Shown here: in pieces, positions 1 to 33,260 of the stretch
Position numbering within the stretch: the stretch's first letter is position 1
Layout: the number at the start of each line of letters is the position of its first letter
Assembly (NCBI RefSeq): GCF_024713975.1
Contig: NC_091096.1
Span: 20,310,458 to 20,374,457, forward strand
Direction: 5' to 3'
Source: Paralichthys olivaceus
Lineage: Eukaryota > Chordata > Actinopteri > Pleuronectiformes > Paralichthyidae
DNA: 64,000 nt
Position numbers and translations under genes: made by a program
The notes under the pieces: generated by a model
What the model was told of the DNA's origin: nothing
Database searches by the model: none
Seen by the model: the letters and a program-made list of their open reading frames with translations, nothing else

Positions 1-79
1 GTTTAACATGTGTATTTACGGGACTTCACATTCTGGGCACTGTCCCCTGATTGTTATTGCCCAGACAAGGATATTTAAG

Positions 80-137
80 CTTAATTTCTGGATAGTAGGA
101 GGAAGTGGAGACATGTTGTCCATCTTTTTATAGAGGC
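80..137 (-). mobile_element. Fragment of a MITE (reverse orientation)
   Basis: This short stretch is the reverse complement of the left end of the element seen whole at 56499-56935. It shares the GGAGGAAGTGGAGACA core and the outer ACATGTTGTCCATCTTT terminal sequence. It is only a terminal fragment. The identification rests on similarity to the other copies in this window. Confidence 0.5.
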
Positions 138-419
138 TATGATTTGTCCTCATTGCTACAGCAGATAAAAACCTGGAAAGACCACTGACCATTGCCAAGA
201 TACTTGTATAAATAAATAATAAAGAAATGTTCAGTGTAAAAAACTAAGATGTGGTTAATTGATACTAAGTATATTATAGCTTACTACATTTGTTCAACAA
301 CTATTCACTTAAAGTAGTTTCAAACAAATCTAACCCTAACCCCATTTTAAGATATATATTTTTTTATTATTATTATTATTACTATAAATTGTCTTCAAGT
401 AAAATTTATATGACGTGAA

Positions 420-570
420 GTTCGATTTTAGTTTTGTCCATGTCCCATCCACTAACACAGAGGAGGTGGAGTTTATGACATATACTACAGCCAGCCACTA
501 GGTGGTGATCGAGACACGTTGGCTTCACTTTTGGGCCGCCGTCATGTCGTCCATCTTTATATATAGTAAT
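420..570 (+). mobile_element. Right-hand half of a short inverted-repeat element (MITE family A)
   Basis: The stretch runs from TTTTGTCCATGTCCCATCCA to the outer end GTCGTCCATCTTTATATATA and matches the right halves of the copies at 35312-35750 and 56499-56935. The terminal sequence is close to the inverse of the left end seen at 56499 (TATATAAAGACGACACA), as expected of terminal inverted repeats. No transposase is encoded, so it would be nonautonomous. It contains a CTCF-like core (CCACTAGGTGGTGA) near 494. Confidence 0.65.
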
Positions 571-3546
571 TCATTGTGCTTCTACGCGCAGTGCAGTCTC
601 AACACATTTCTCCGTCAGGTCCTGTATTACATTAACAGCTGTGCCTCTGGAGCTGCCCTGTTTCATATCAACTTTTTAAGTCATAAAGACAAGTTCAGCC
701 AAGTCACCACTCACTCTGAGAGCTTAACATTACAAGGAGCTACTTGGCCACGCTGAGTCTGGCCAAAAAAAATGTCATCAAACATCACAAAGTGTTCCTG
801 TCTCCTGTGCCAGACGCTCATTACATCCCCCGCTATCCGGCAAGTATGATTTCTAAAATCAGAGCTTTTCACCTCTGTGTGCTGTTTGGACAGCTTTAAG
901 TCTACGTCACAGCCATGTTTAACACTGACTTTGTTCTCCTCGGTTTCAAACCCACATCCCATTCTGATTATGGGCCAAGGATCCTGAAAAGGCCTCTCTG
1001 TCTGTCTGTTTCCATTTCTGTTTAGCTTTCACAGTTTGGCCTCCTGGCTCTACAGGAAGCCGGAAAAGCAAAATAGGAGGAACAGCAAAAATTTTGTTTC
1101 ACCTCAGTTCTTTTCAGGGGAAAATCCCCACAGCTCCAGGCAACGTGTCTTACACAGAACCCACAAAGGTGTTGACGCTTCAGTCAGACATGTACGCACA
1201 CGTTTGTGGTGCGTCTATACTGTAGGTACTGTACGGCTGGAGATATGGAGACGACACGTCTGCACCACCACCACATTCTTTACACAAACTGATCAACAGA
1301 GGTGAACAAGGGTACAAATAAACCGGTAACTAAATCATTCACTTCAACTTCATGAGGACACTGACCGGTCGGTGATGGAATCACTGGCAAGTCTGAGGAC
1401 AGGTTGACGTCACATGTCCTCCCTGGTGAGTCAGGAGCAAATAATGCATTCGCACATGAGCCAGAGATTCAATAAGGTAAGTGTTTGTCACAACAGGCCT
1501 CGCTGAGGCACAAACCTGTCATGCCTGACGAGTCCGTCTTTAATGAGCAATCGCAGGGCTGCAAAACACGCCAATAAAAATCACAATTATTTCATATTAG
1601 ACAATAAATGTTGTTGCATTGGATAAGTCGAGGGCAAAGGGAGGTTGGAGGATGCCTTCAGGATTTCGTGCCTCGCTGTGCCAAGAGAACAACCATCACA
1701 AATTGCTCTTATTCCTCGCCTCGCTCTGTAAGTCACTGGAAGGTATGTCAGCCAATCTCATCCCGCGCTCAATTCAATTAAAGAGAGTACAAAGACATAT
1801 GGCTCAGGGGCAAGTGATATGATTAGAGTCCTGCGCACGATGACGTGCTGCTTTGATTCATACCCACTCTTCTTCTCTGGTCACTCACAGCGAACATGCT
1901 GCCCTCCAGCAGAAACAACCGATGGTGGGCTGTCCTGTCCTCAAGGGGCTTTAAAAGGCCTCCAAAACGAATCCCTCACAATCAACACGTCATATTGTCA
2001 CCACCTCCGCAGTGAACACTGACCACAGCCACAAAACCCACAAGAAAAAACAAAATCTGTTTTGTTTGGTTGCTCATCATGCTGACATTTTGAGACTCAG
2101 GGGATCAGGAGAATCCTCCAAACAGAAGTTAACGCTGCTATCTTAGTTTTCATTCAGGACAATGCAGAGGAGCAACTGTACCCCGGCCCTCCATGCAGCC
2201 TCGAGCCTCGAGCCAAGCTGCCATAATGGACAGGCGATACGCCTCTTGGGACGGGGATGTGTCAAAGGAATGCGTGTGCAGGTATCTGGCCGCCTGTGGG
2301 GACCGCGGAGAAAGGCCCAGCGCACCAGTTGATCCTGTTTGATAAAGGCCCTGACAGACCCCGATTATATGTCTCAGCCTGGAGGAGGTGTCTGTGTCTC
2401 ATTCCTGCGCTGAAGAAAGTCGATCTGGTGGGAAAGAGGCGGGGCCGTGCCTGCGGGGCGTCCATTTTTGTGCGGACGCCAATGCACACCTTGTCGGGCA
2501 GACACCACCACAGCCTGACACCCCCCTTCCCCACCCGCTCCTGCTAGCTCGACACCAAACAAACACCCTCACCCATCTCATTTACCTGACCACACCCGAG
2601 CCTCCAGACACCATAAATACCAACTCCAGGAAGCAAGTCAGATATATATTTTTCTATGAGAGCGCAGAAACATTTCTGATTAGTCTTGTCTGTTTGAAAT
2701 TTGCTACACATATTCAAGCGCTCCTCTGTTTTTCTGATGAAGAGAAAAGAAGAAAGGGGGGGCAGTGGATCCAAAACAGTATAGTGAGACATGCAGTGAG
2801 TGACAGGCCGTGCCCCACGCTCAGCCCTTCTATCCATGCTTGTTCCACAGAGCAGCCAGGGCACCGGGGAGCTGTCACACAGACAGCCATCCCATAAACA
2901 GGGGTCTGGGCCCTCTGTGGAGACACATACATCAACAACCGGAGAGCACAGACAAAGAGAGGACGCTGAGCGCCTTCTTCTGTAATTTCTTCTCCGGGAA
3001 TCCGACAGAGGATTCAGCACCAAGATGTTGACAAGCGCTGACAAAATATTTGTATCATTAAAAAGATTGCATGTTTAGTTCTGCTGCAAAACACGTCCCT
3101 CCTGAGTGAGCTGCACCCAAAACCTCAGCGGCCACATGTGGACACAAAACAGCTGTTCATCATCTTAACTATTGTAGACGAGGGTGGGGAATCTGTCACA
3201 GTGAGAAAACAACAGAAAATTAACATTCGTCCCGTTTTGAAATGAATAGCGGAGCTAAATCTGTCTGCGGTTATTGACTCACTTTACTGTCTGTGGTCTC
3301 TTGTTTTGTTTTTTTTCTACACATGCAATTCAGGAAGGAATACCAGGACAAGAGACACGTCTCCTTCACCTTGCACATGGATGCTGGCCAGAATGATATT
3401 CACGGGTTCCTGCTGTAACCCTCTCCTCTCTCTCCCTTCTTGTGCATTGACACCTCCCTGTTCCACAAACCCTCCTCCTCCTGCTTCCCATAAATAATCT
3501 GTTCGTTTGTCAGGAGACAGAGGTGCACAGCAGCAGGCTGATGATC

Positions 3547-4027
3547 CTGTTTCCTGGACACACACACACACAGCCGTGTCACCATGACTTCAGAGGACAT
3601 TTCATTGACTTACATTGATATCCCCAACACTTATTCTAGCCGTAACCGTCATTAGTACTTACGTAACCCCAATTCTAACCCAAACCAAAGCGTATCCTTT
3701 GTTAAACTAAACCTAGACATAACCATAACATTACCCTAACCTTAGCATGAACATTAACCTAACCATAACCATAAACTAACCCTTAAACCTAAACCTAACC
3801 ATAACCCTCAACCTATACCTCAAACTACACTTAAACCTAAACCTAAGTTAAACCTAGCCCTTCAACTAAATCTAACCTTAAAACTCATAGCACCTTATAA
3901 TATTAAGATTTACGTTATGGGGATTTGTATTTTTTCCCCATAATGTGAATGTGTAAACAGATGTAGGTCCCCACAACAGGAGAAATACCTGGACCACACA
4001 TACACATATATACACACACACACACAG
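3547..4027. repeat. Composite repeat: CA tracts flanking a degenerate CCTAAC array
   Basis: A (CA)n tract at about 3558-3571 and another at about 4011-4026 bracket roughly 220 bp of imperfect CCTAACC/CATAACC/TTAAACCTAA repeats (about 3660-3890). The left side carries TGACTTCAGAGGACATTTCA and the right side GGAGAAATACCTGGACCACA. From memory both are parts of a repeat widespread in teleost genomes. The hexamers resemble vertebrate telomere sequence but are too degenerate to be a telomere. Confidence 0.6.
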
Positions 4028-6518
4028 TGCTATCATCACCACATGCACGTCGCCCTCCCTGGACACTCTGACTGGGTGAAGCTGAGAAATGAACCCTGAT
4101 TGACGACGTGTCTTCTCCGCAGTGCGGCCGGGAGTTGAAGGGCAGGTCATCTGTCACTGCTGACGGGAAACACACCGGGTTGGAGATTAATGGAGCAGCC
4201 TGGGCTTTTCTCTAGACCTAAAGATGATGATCCCGAAATGGAATAAATCAAACCATCTCTGGTAAACAAGACGCAGGCCACCAAGGAGAGATCCCTGCTT
4301 CCCCATCTTGCTCATATTACTGACTTTCAGAAAAGTTACTCAGTCTGCAGATGACACACTCATTTTAATCTTTTTTTTTATTTTCAAGATGCAACAATGC
4401 ATGACGATGGCAAAGGACAGATAAATTGTGACAGTCTGCTTAAAAATAGCAACTGTGAGATTATTTATGTTTCCTCTTTGAAGGTTTCACTCGCGCCATT
4501 TTGTGTCACACATCACTGAGTCGAGCCGGAGAAGCCACAAGAGGCAGATTTAAAGCTGTGTGCTGTCATTAGATGGATTGTTACACACACTCAGCCTGTC
4601 AGACACATTCGATCAGTCTGATCTGACAAAAAATATGGAGGAGAAAAATGTGTAACTGTGTTTGTCATTATTTCTTACACCATCCATGTGAGCATCTTCC
4701 AGTTCATCGCCCATCAAATCTGTCATCACCTTTAATAACAGCTGTAATACCAACAATAATGATATGAAATAAACAGCATTACAATGATTATTGTTCCAAC
4801 CTTAATTTTTTGACTTTGACTGATGATGCTTTCGTAGCCCAAATTTTAGACAGCTGCTCTCTCCCCTGTTTTAATCCATTTTTGGGACGTTAGACATATT
4901 TTTTATCATAGGGAAACAAAATATGTAGCTAAGGGACAGGTATACGATGAATACCAAAAAAAACTGCAATGGACCACAGAAAATAATTACAAGAAATCTT
5001 TTGTCCCAAGCGCTACTTAACTAAATATGTTAAGGATGATGTAATGTAATTTATGTAATTTTCGAAATGCATTTGTTGAACTGTATCTAACTGTGATTGA
5101 ACTCAGAACTCTTCAGATTAACTGTTATTTTACAACTGTTTTTATTTGTGATCTATGCTGCTGTTCTTCTGAGGAGAGAAGAACATTTTTCACATTGTGG
5201 ACAGCAAAGGTTAACCTAACCTAACCTAACAAATTTCTCTTGCCATCAACGCAAAGATCCTTTGGTCATTTTGTCCAGTGATTTCCACCAGTCCTGGTAT
5301 GTACCATGTGTTAGGCTGAGAGTTCCTGGTGCAATAACATACCACTTTCCGGCTGGAATTCCAGAAATTCCCAAATCAATTTACATTCCTCCAAATCAGT
5401 CATCAGATAGGGATTTCCCTAAAAACAGGACACAGCAGCCTGTTTTTATTTTGTTCACTAATAAGTAACTATTAATTAGACGCTGTCAAAGCCTCTAATC
5501 ATAACTGCTAATAGTATGATGCATCACCACCAGAGCAAAACAAAGACAAACAGTGACTGAGCCATCAGAAGAGCACCGTAGCTGCTGCTACACTGCACGA
5601 TGAACTTTGCTCCACCAAACTCTTTCTGTGCCATCTGTCAGAAGTGATAATACCCTCCACCTAACACCACCTCTGCTCACTGCTCTGCACCATTAGCAGG
5701 TTATAAAGCCAGGCCTCTCCTGTCCTTTCTATTCTTAAATAAGAGCTCTTCATCATCACCTGAACCACGGCGCACACATGATTCTTTTTATTACTGCCCG
5801 TTTCCAGGAGTGGATGATATTTCTCCCAAAAACAAGGTTGTGTGTTTGCTTGAATCCTTGGCAGTGTGGCTTGGAAATCTGGAGGTGACAGACGTGACCT
5901 TGTATCCCTGAAGGCCATGACATGTGCCATTGGTGTTCATTTACAAATCCCAGCAGCGTGATCCATGTGACTGCTGGGTTACAAATGACACGATCTGTTC
6001 TTTGACTTACTTAATAAGCTGCTCTCCGTCCCTGCTGTAATACAGTACATGCAGACGGCTGACTGCGTTGACCTGAGCTGCAAAGGCCGACTTTTAAAAA
6101 GGGTTGAGTGCCGGTCAAACCACTGCGACCGATTTTAGCCTGTTGCGTGGAGACTGCAATCCAGGTGATGCATCAGCCAATGGCAGGAAGCCAGAGCCAC
6201 ATACAGGCATCAAGGTTGGTGCGGCTGATTGATGGAAGCGTTGCACCAGCACTTGCCAAGCCATTCACACAGACATAAATTACATGTTTACTGCCGGCTG
6301 TGGCTCTCCAAGCTCGCCAACATTTCTTATGATGTCAGCAGCGCATTATCATATTTAATCAGCCCCCAGTAACCCGTGGAAAATGGGTGGGAGATTGAAG
6401 TGGCCATTCCCGTAAAGATGATTTACATCACAAACATGAAAATCTGGATATTTATGGACCCGTTTATGGAGTGGAGTTCAAACTCAGAAAGCTCTGTCGG
6501 TTTGTTTTTTGATAGCAT

Positions 6519-7690
6519 TTTATTTAATTGTAATCCTTTTTTACAATGACATACGTGTTCTGCAACCCTTCATCAGAAGTTGTATGGCAGCAAATGTAAC
6601 TCCTGTTAAAGCATTTACAGTAAAGGTTTATCACATGGAAGGCATGCACAGTGGAAGTGCATGACGTTGACGGAAACTAATTACTAAGGGTTTTTTTTTT
6701 TTTTTTAAAACAAGCATGGCCAACAACCAGGAATATTTACAGTTGTGACCATACTTGAAGTATCTAGTACAATCTTGATTGAGACAAGATAAAAACAAAT
6801 TTCACATGGACCCAACACACACACACGCACACACACACACACACACGCACGCACGCACACAAGCACACACACGCACGCACACAAACAATTTTCATAAATC
6901 CATCTATTTTCATGGAGAGAAACCCCAAACACTGACTTACACTGTATTGCAGGTTGTGTCTTGAAAAGCACTTACAGTAAAAAAAAAAAAAAAAATAGAA
7001 AACCCATTACATATAATTTTTTTTCCATTGATGACTGGCCATGTAATCCTCAGCAATTTTAAGATATTCTCATGTAACAACTGCCCCTACTGATGACTAC
7101 ATTCAAAAATGGATCAAAACAAAAGCCACCTTGTACAAAAGGAAAATAAATCAATTATGGTATTAAAAATAAGAGTACAGTGTAAATATATATTCATATT
7201 TATAATTTTCTAACTGTATTTACAAGAATAGAGTGAATGATGCAATGAACCATGGTGCTTTATGTCCCTTGGAAGTGTTTTCTCTGGATTTGGTCTGAAA
7301 AGCAGAATAGTCCTTCACTACTGAACATAGAGGGGGAAAAAACAAACGAAAATGTGATGTGATCACAGTTGGTCCTTTCCATTCTTCTGATCCGCAGAAG
7401 GGTCCAATTGGAGTAATAAGTGGGTGTCGGCTCCTTTTTTCTGACACCAACAAGCTGCCACTCCCCGTTAATACAGAGTGCCCCATAAACACTGTCACCG
7501 CTGAGAACTGGGAAAACTGCTGCACACTTCAGTCCGTGTGATCCAACAAGTTCTGCAAGGTGTCTCTGAGCTCCTTTCTCACAGAGCACCAGTGTTTTTT
7601 TTAGCTTCATCTCTGGGAATATGGGGAAGAGTCCTACCACACAAGGCAGGAGCAAGGAAAATGTCAATGTTTGAATGGAGAGATGAGGTA
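6519..7690 (-). other. fgfr1a: fgfr1 3' untranslated region (predicted)
   Basis: After the stop codon at 7691-7693 (minus strand) there is no further coding exon. The first canonical AATAAA on the minus strand that I found is at 6524-6519, overlapped by an ATTAAA, giving a 3' UTR of about 1.2 kb. The UTR includes a CA/CACG microsatellite (about 6815-6886) and long A/T homopolymers. The true cleavage site needs transcript data. Confidence 0.45.
6815..6886. repeat. CA/CACG microsatellite in the fgfr1 3' UTR
   Basis: Alternating AC with interspersed CG (ACACACGCAC units) covers about 70 bp. It reads as TG-rich on the transcribed minus strand. It is likely polymorphic and is inside the predicted 3' UTR. 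Confidence 0.85.
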
Positions 7691-28519
<20,829 letters not shown>

Positions 28520-28612
28520 CCTGCTGAGGTAGCTACAACTTTTGGCTTTTCTGCGACTGGAACTCCATTCAGAATTTTGGGGCATCAGCAGTGGGTCATC
28601 CGCAGTGCTCGG

Positions 28613-31600
28613 CTGAAAATAAACAAAACAGAAAATATATGAATGAATAAAAACAAACAATTGCATGACCACGTGAACAATCCTCATGTCTTTATGGTGT
28701 GGTTTTCAGTAAGAAAAACGATACGCCAAAATCAATTAGAAAAATACAAGACAGAAACGAGGCCAATTAAAACCTTCGAAGTGCTGCTCAGTGGAATATA
28801 TTCTCTGTAAGCTCATTTTTACTGATGTTTTAGTGACATGGAAATTCCTTGTTTGTCTAAAAAGAAGAGGATATTCTGTTCTGTTCAAGGTAAGAACTTC
28901 AGGATTTAGGGCTGCTTGTACCAAACCACTGATAAGAAGCCCCCAACCAGCCTCACTCTGATATCTCAAGGAAAATAAAGAGCGCAATGCTCAGTTCTTT
29001 GGGATGAAACATTTGATTTTCAAAACCATCAAAGTTTGAGAACATAAAGTCGTAACACTTACATGCTGTCATATCAATTTTCCTTATTTTTATCTTGGAG
29101 TTGAAGGATGTACAGTACCCTCCGAAACGGGCGGAGAGCAGTGGGTGACCCTCACATGCACATCTGCTCGCATCATCACCTCTGCAGCATCTGGCCACAG
29201 AGATTAACACTTGCCCCTAACCCCCATAACCCCCCTTGAGGAATTTGTTTAAGGCCAAAAAAACTACAGCCTGCCACATGACACCCTTGTAGAGAGAGAT
29301 CGCTAGACCCATCATTTCCACGCTGAGAGATCTATCACCTAACAGTTGGTTTTGGTCCCTAAGCCTAAAATGACCCCCCTGCAACCATTTGCTCCCATGA
29401 GCTGCCAAGAAGTGTCAAACAAATGCTGTTATTAGGGTTTCTTCACTCATCTTAATGAAGACCTGGGAAATCAGAAAAGAAGAAATATGTTGCCCTGAAT
29501 GAATCCAAGATATCTATCCAGGTCCATTCTGCTCAACTACCACAACATGAGTCGTATGTGAGTCAGAGAAACCCCAACATGGCTTATGTTTTCACACAAC
29601 GCCATGTTCAGATGCAGCTGTGTTTTCTTTTAGAAGGTAATCGCTTGTGTGAGCGATCATCACTGAAACCATCATTGTGTTCTGCTCAAAACCAATTCAA
29701 TTTCTCTTTCCAAGAATGGTCTAGTGTTCTAGCAGCTGAGCTGGGTCAGGGGGGTCCGAGGGGGATAAAGAAGCTTGGTCATTGCAGCTTTGTATGCAGT
29801 GAGTCAGTCTTTGGGAGGGCTCCAAGAAAAGTTTGCCTGCTGCCAGACAGAAGGAACAGCAAAGAGCAGCCGACCGAGTTCCCCGGGCCCCTGGTCTCTA
29901 CAACAGCCATCAATAATTGAAACAGGAGGAAGTAGCTTCTTTAAACATATGACACAACGCTTTGTCATACAAAAACATATGTACTCTACGTCTTACTATC
30001 TACATACACATAGCAGGATTAACTCAAACTTTTAAGTCTGAACAGAGAGTGACCCACACAAAGCCGGCAGCCCATACTGGACAGCACTGTTCATTCACTT
30101 TCATAAGAAAAAGCTATAGTAGTAAATCATAAAATATTGTCTGTTTGAGTGTACGGCTGATCAGTATTTTAGTGATTGTTATTATTTAAGATGAAATGAT
30201 AAATGAGTAGGCCAATATATTGATCTGTGTGAAAAGATCAAGAAATAAGAGAATAAAAATTAATTGTACTAACTTAGAAATAGTTTAACCATTACATAGG
30301 TTAATTTTTTAAACTGTAAAATATCCTACTTTGTATCTCACTAATTTCTCTGTTATTTAAAGACAAATCTATAATCAGCATGGGCATATTCAATTTATTT
30401 TTATAGTTACCAATGTTGAACTGTAAATACATGAGTGAATGAACCCTTAACACACTGAGGATACACAACAGCTACAATTAATTCATTGGTCAAGGTAGGT
30501 TGAAAAAAAAGTATACATTTATTCACTTCCAACATAATTTCGGTTGTGTTGTGTTGAGACCGAGAGGCAAGTCTAAAGCCTCAAATCAGACCAAGACCAA
30601 CCCCTGCTGATAAAGTTAATGTAACTTAATGTACTTCTTTTAGTGTGTAACCTTCGTGTTTCCAGCTTACCTTTTCTGACATTATGACACAATTTTGTGT
30701 CACAATTTTATTGTTGTGTTTTTAGAAAGAAATAAGAAATGACCCAAATAACATTTTCAGCTCAAAAAACAAACATTCTAGTTAAAAAGAAACTTTTCGA
30801 GCTAATTTGTCGGGTAAGAAAATATGTATAAAATCACATCAGTAAAGTCTTGCATTTCTCTGCTGTTCAGAGAAGACAACATTTCCCTGAAAATCTGGCA
30901 AGAAAATGGGGTTAAACTAAACTGATTAGAAGATGCAAGACACATTTAGCTTTTCTCATTATACAAAGACAAAGGTTACAAGCCTAACCCATAACATGAC
31001 CTGCACCATAATTACTGTTCACCACCATCCATGCATAAAATTCCTCAGCTCTGAAATTCTGTAGCCCCCTTCCCAACTGAAGTCTGCACTCGCAGCCAGC
31101 AACAGGCCCGTCTGCACACGGCTGCAGTTCAGCAGAGATAAGAGCATCAGACCATTTCCCCCAAGGCTAATGTTTTCACAAAAACACACACCTTTTTTTC
31201 TCTCCTTGCAGTCTCACAATCTGAATCAGTGGTTTGCCAGCAGCGTGCCGCAGAATGCGATCGGGTGTCAAGAGATTACACTCCAATGTAAAGACAATTA
31301 ATGTCAAGCCATTTGACACTGTGCCATTTGGTTGACACTCTGACTGAAATTGATTTTCAGTAGGTTCAGTTCTGTATGTGTTTTCAATCTGACTTTTAGA
31401 TCAAGTAACAAAGCTCATCTAAATCTGGAGATGTTAGGAACGTGCACCGGATATTTGGTGTATATAAATTTATTTTGTTAATTATCGCACACATTAAATC
31501 AAATGACACCCTCAACGTCTAGTAAACAACTACAATATCAATCTGAACCATGAGTGACCACAATTAACACTCACAAAAACAATTTATGATTGTTTAAGCT

Positions 31601-32534
31601 ATAATAAACAGAATTATACAGCTCTAGTGTCAATCCTGTGCCAGGGCAACAGTCTGGTAAATTAAAGGGCAGGACTATTCCTCACTTCCCATTATATGGT
31701 TCAGGAAAAAACTTGTGATGTCCCTGTGGACATGTTGCTTCTCTAAACCATCCATCTTCTCTCCCCTCTCCCTTTAATGACATGACATTTGGAGCTTTAT
31801 ATATAAAACACATAGGCCTGAATCGTCAAGACTTCAGACTTCAGGACAGATGTAGGAATGATAGCTTTGGACTTGCCGCACCACATTTCATAAGCAACGT
31901 TAATAGAATTTTAAACCTTTATTGGTTATGTTTGATAGTTTTGTGTCATATGCACAAGGCACAAGACAACGACTTGGATCAATATGCAGAGCTACAACAC
32001 AAATGATTACACTCCTGCAAACTTATATCAAAAGAGAGTGTAGAAAGACGTGGAGTGGCTCCATGATGCCAAAATCCTTGGTATAAAAGGGAGAACGACC
32101 ACATTGTGCAGCTTAGTAGGTTTTACCTTGTGAGAACTATTGATCCAACTTAGATATCAGATCTAAATTTAAGTTTCTTTAGATGGAAAACGTAGACAGT
32201 TTTAACAGGACAGGCAACATGTAGGCCTTTAACCTTACTGTTTGTACCCTCTCATTGTCAAGCAGAGAGACTGAGGTTTAGCACGCATGGAACATGGCCA
32301 CGAGAAAACTAAATACTCATGAAAACTTTCATTTTTTCAACTTTCAAAATTCCAGAACACAGCAAATAATTCTATAAGGAAAAAGAGTTGGTCGAATGTG
32401 AAAAACTAGATAGATGTCAATTTAACAGCCACGTTATTATTAACAAATCATCGCGACACATCGGAGCTAACCTCGGTGTGGGCAAACATTAAAGGAAAAT
32501 CAAAGGACAAGGAGTAAAAACGAGAAGAACTCAC
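28613..32534 (-). other. fgfr1 first intron (predicted), no genes seen
   Basis: About 3.9 kb between the exon carrying the start codon and the CpG-rich first-exon region. It is AT-rich with no coding exon or structured repeat that I can support. Confidence 0.45.
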
Positions 32535-33260
32535 CTCACAGACAGGGGGCTGTGAAACAGACTGCTGGGCTCAAACAGGACGGAGGAAAACTTCCAGAAA
32601 ACAGTATATCCAGATATAAAACGTGCGGAACAATCGTATTCCCAGCTATCAGCGTTTAGCTAACAAGTTTGCGCATATTTTCACCAAACTTGAGCGGCAG
32701 AGGAAAAGAATGTGCGTCCCCCCTGCGTCCAAAACCCAGTAGATAATCGACAGAGCGGGAAAAGACCCGTAAAAAACCGTAAAAGAAAAGTAACTTACAG
32801 TTAATTAAAAAAAAAAGAAACACTGGGGACTTGTCTTCACACGCTTCTTTATCCCACCGTGCTGACCTGAGGAGATCAGCCGGAGCAGCTACGTGAGAGC
32901 AGCCAGTGCTTCAGCCCCTTTATCCCAAAAACGTTCCGCTCGCGATCAAACCAAAGTGTCCTCACCTCCGCAAACTGTGAACTCAGACTTGCCCAACTCG
33001 CTCTAACGCAGAGGAGCAGCCGTGTTGTATTCCTACAGACAGGGAGGCTTTGCGGTGAATCCTAGAAAGTACTGAGGACATTCCTTTCGGAGAGAGAAAC
33101 GCTGTGAGACAACGAGAGTCCGAGGCGCTCCAGACCTCCCCCCTTAAATCTGAGAGTGAGCGCATCCTCCGGACCAGCGACAACACAGAGGCAGTGACAC
33201 ACACAACATCCGGTCTCTGGCTCCACAATAAAAGCCAACACAAGGAAACACCCAGCCCAA
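32520..33260 (-). promoter_or_regulatory. fgfr1a: Putative fgfr1 promoter and noncoding first exon
   Basis: CpG dinucleotides are clearly denser here than in the flanks (for example GAGTCCGAGGCGCTCC, CATCCTCCGGACCAGCG). On the minus strand there are good donor sites after 32535 (GTGAGT), 32799 (GTAAGT) and 32966 (GTGAGG), suited to a noncoding first exon spliced to the acceptor at 28612. No clear TATA box was found. FGFR1 genes generally start with a noncoding exon in a CpG island. Which donor is used cannot be told from sequence. Confidence 0.45.

Larger units (their letters stand above)
1..6518. other. Gene-free DNA downstream of fgfr1
   Basis: No supportable coding exon was found on either strand. 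The longest open frames (around 2.4-3.0 kb, about 165 codons, overlapping on opposite strands) lack any recognisable domain or splice-consistent continuation. The stretch holds pieces of an inverted-repeat element near 80-570, short CA tracts and the degenerate CCTAA-type block at 3.6-3.9 kb. A short CCTAA run also occurs at about 5213-5231. The rest looks like unique intergenic sequence. Confidence 0.6.

Noticed and set aside
2388-3044. Two overlapping open frames of about 165 codons on opposite strands
   Set aside because: No domain, splice support or codon bias. Overlap on both strands in a GC-richer patch points to chance.
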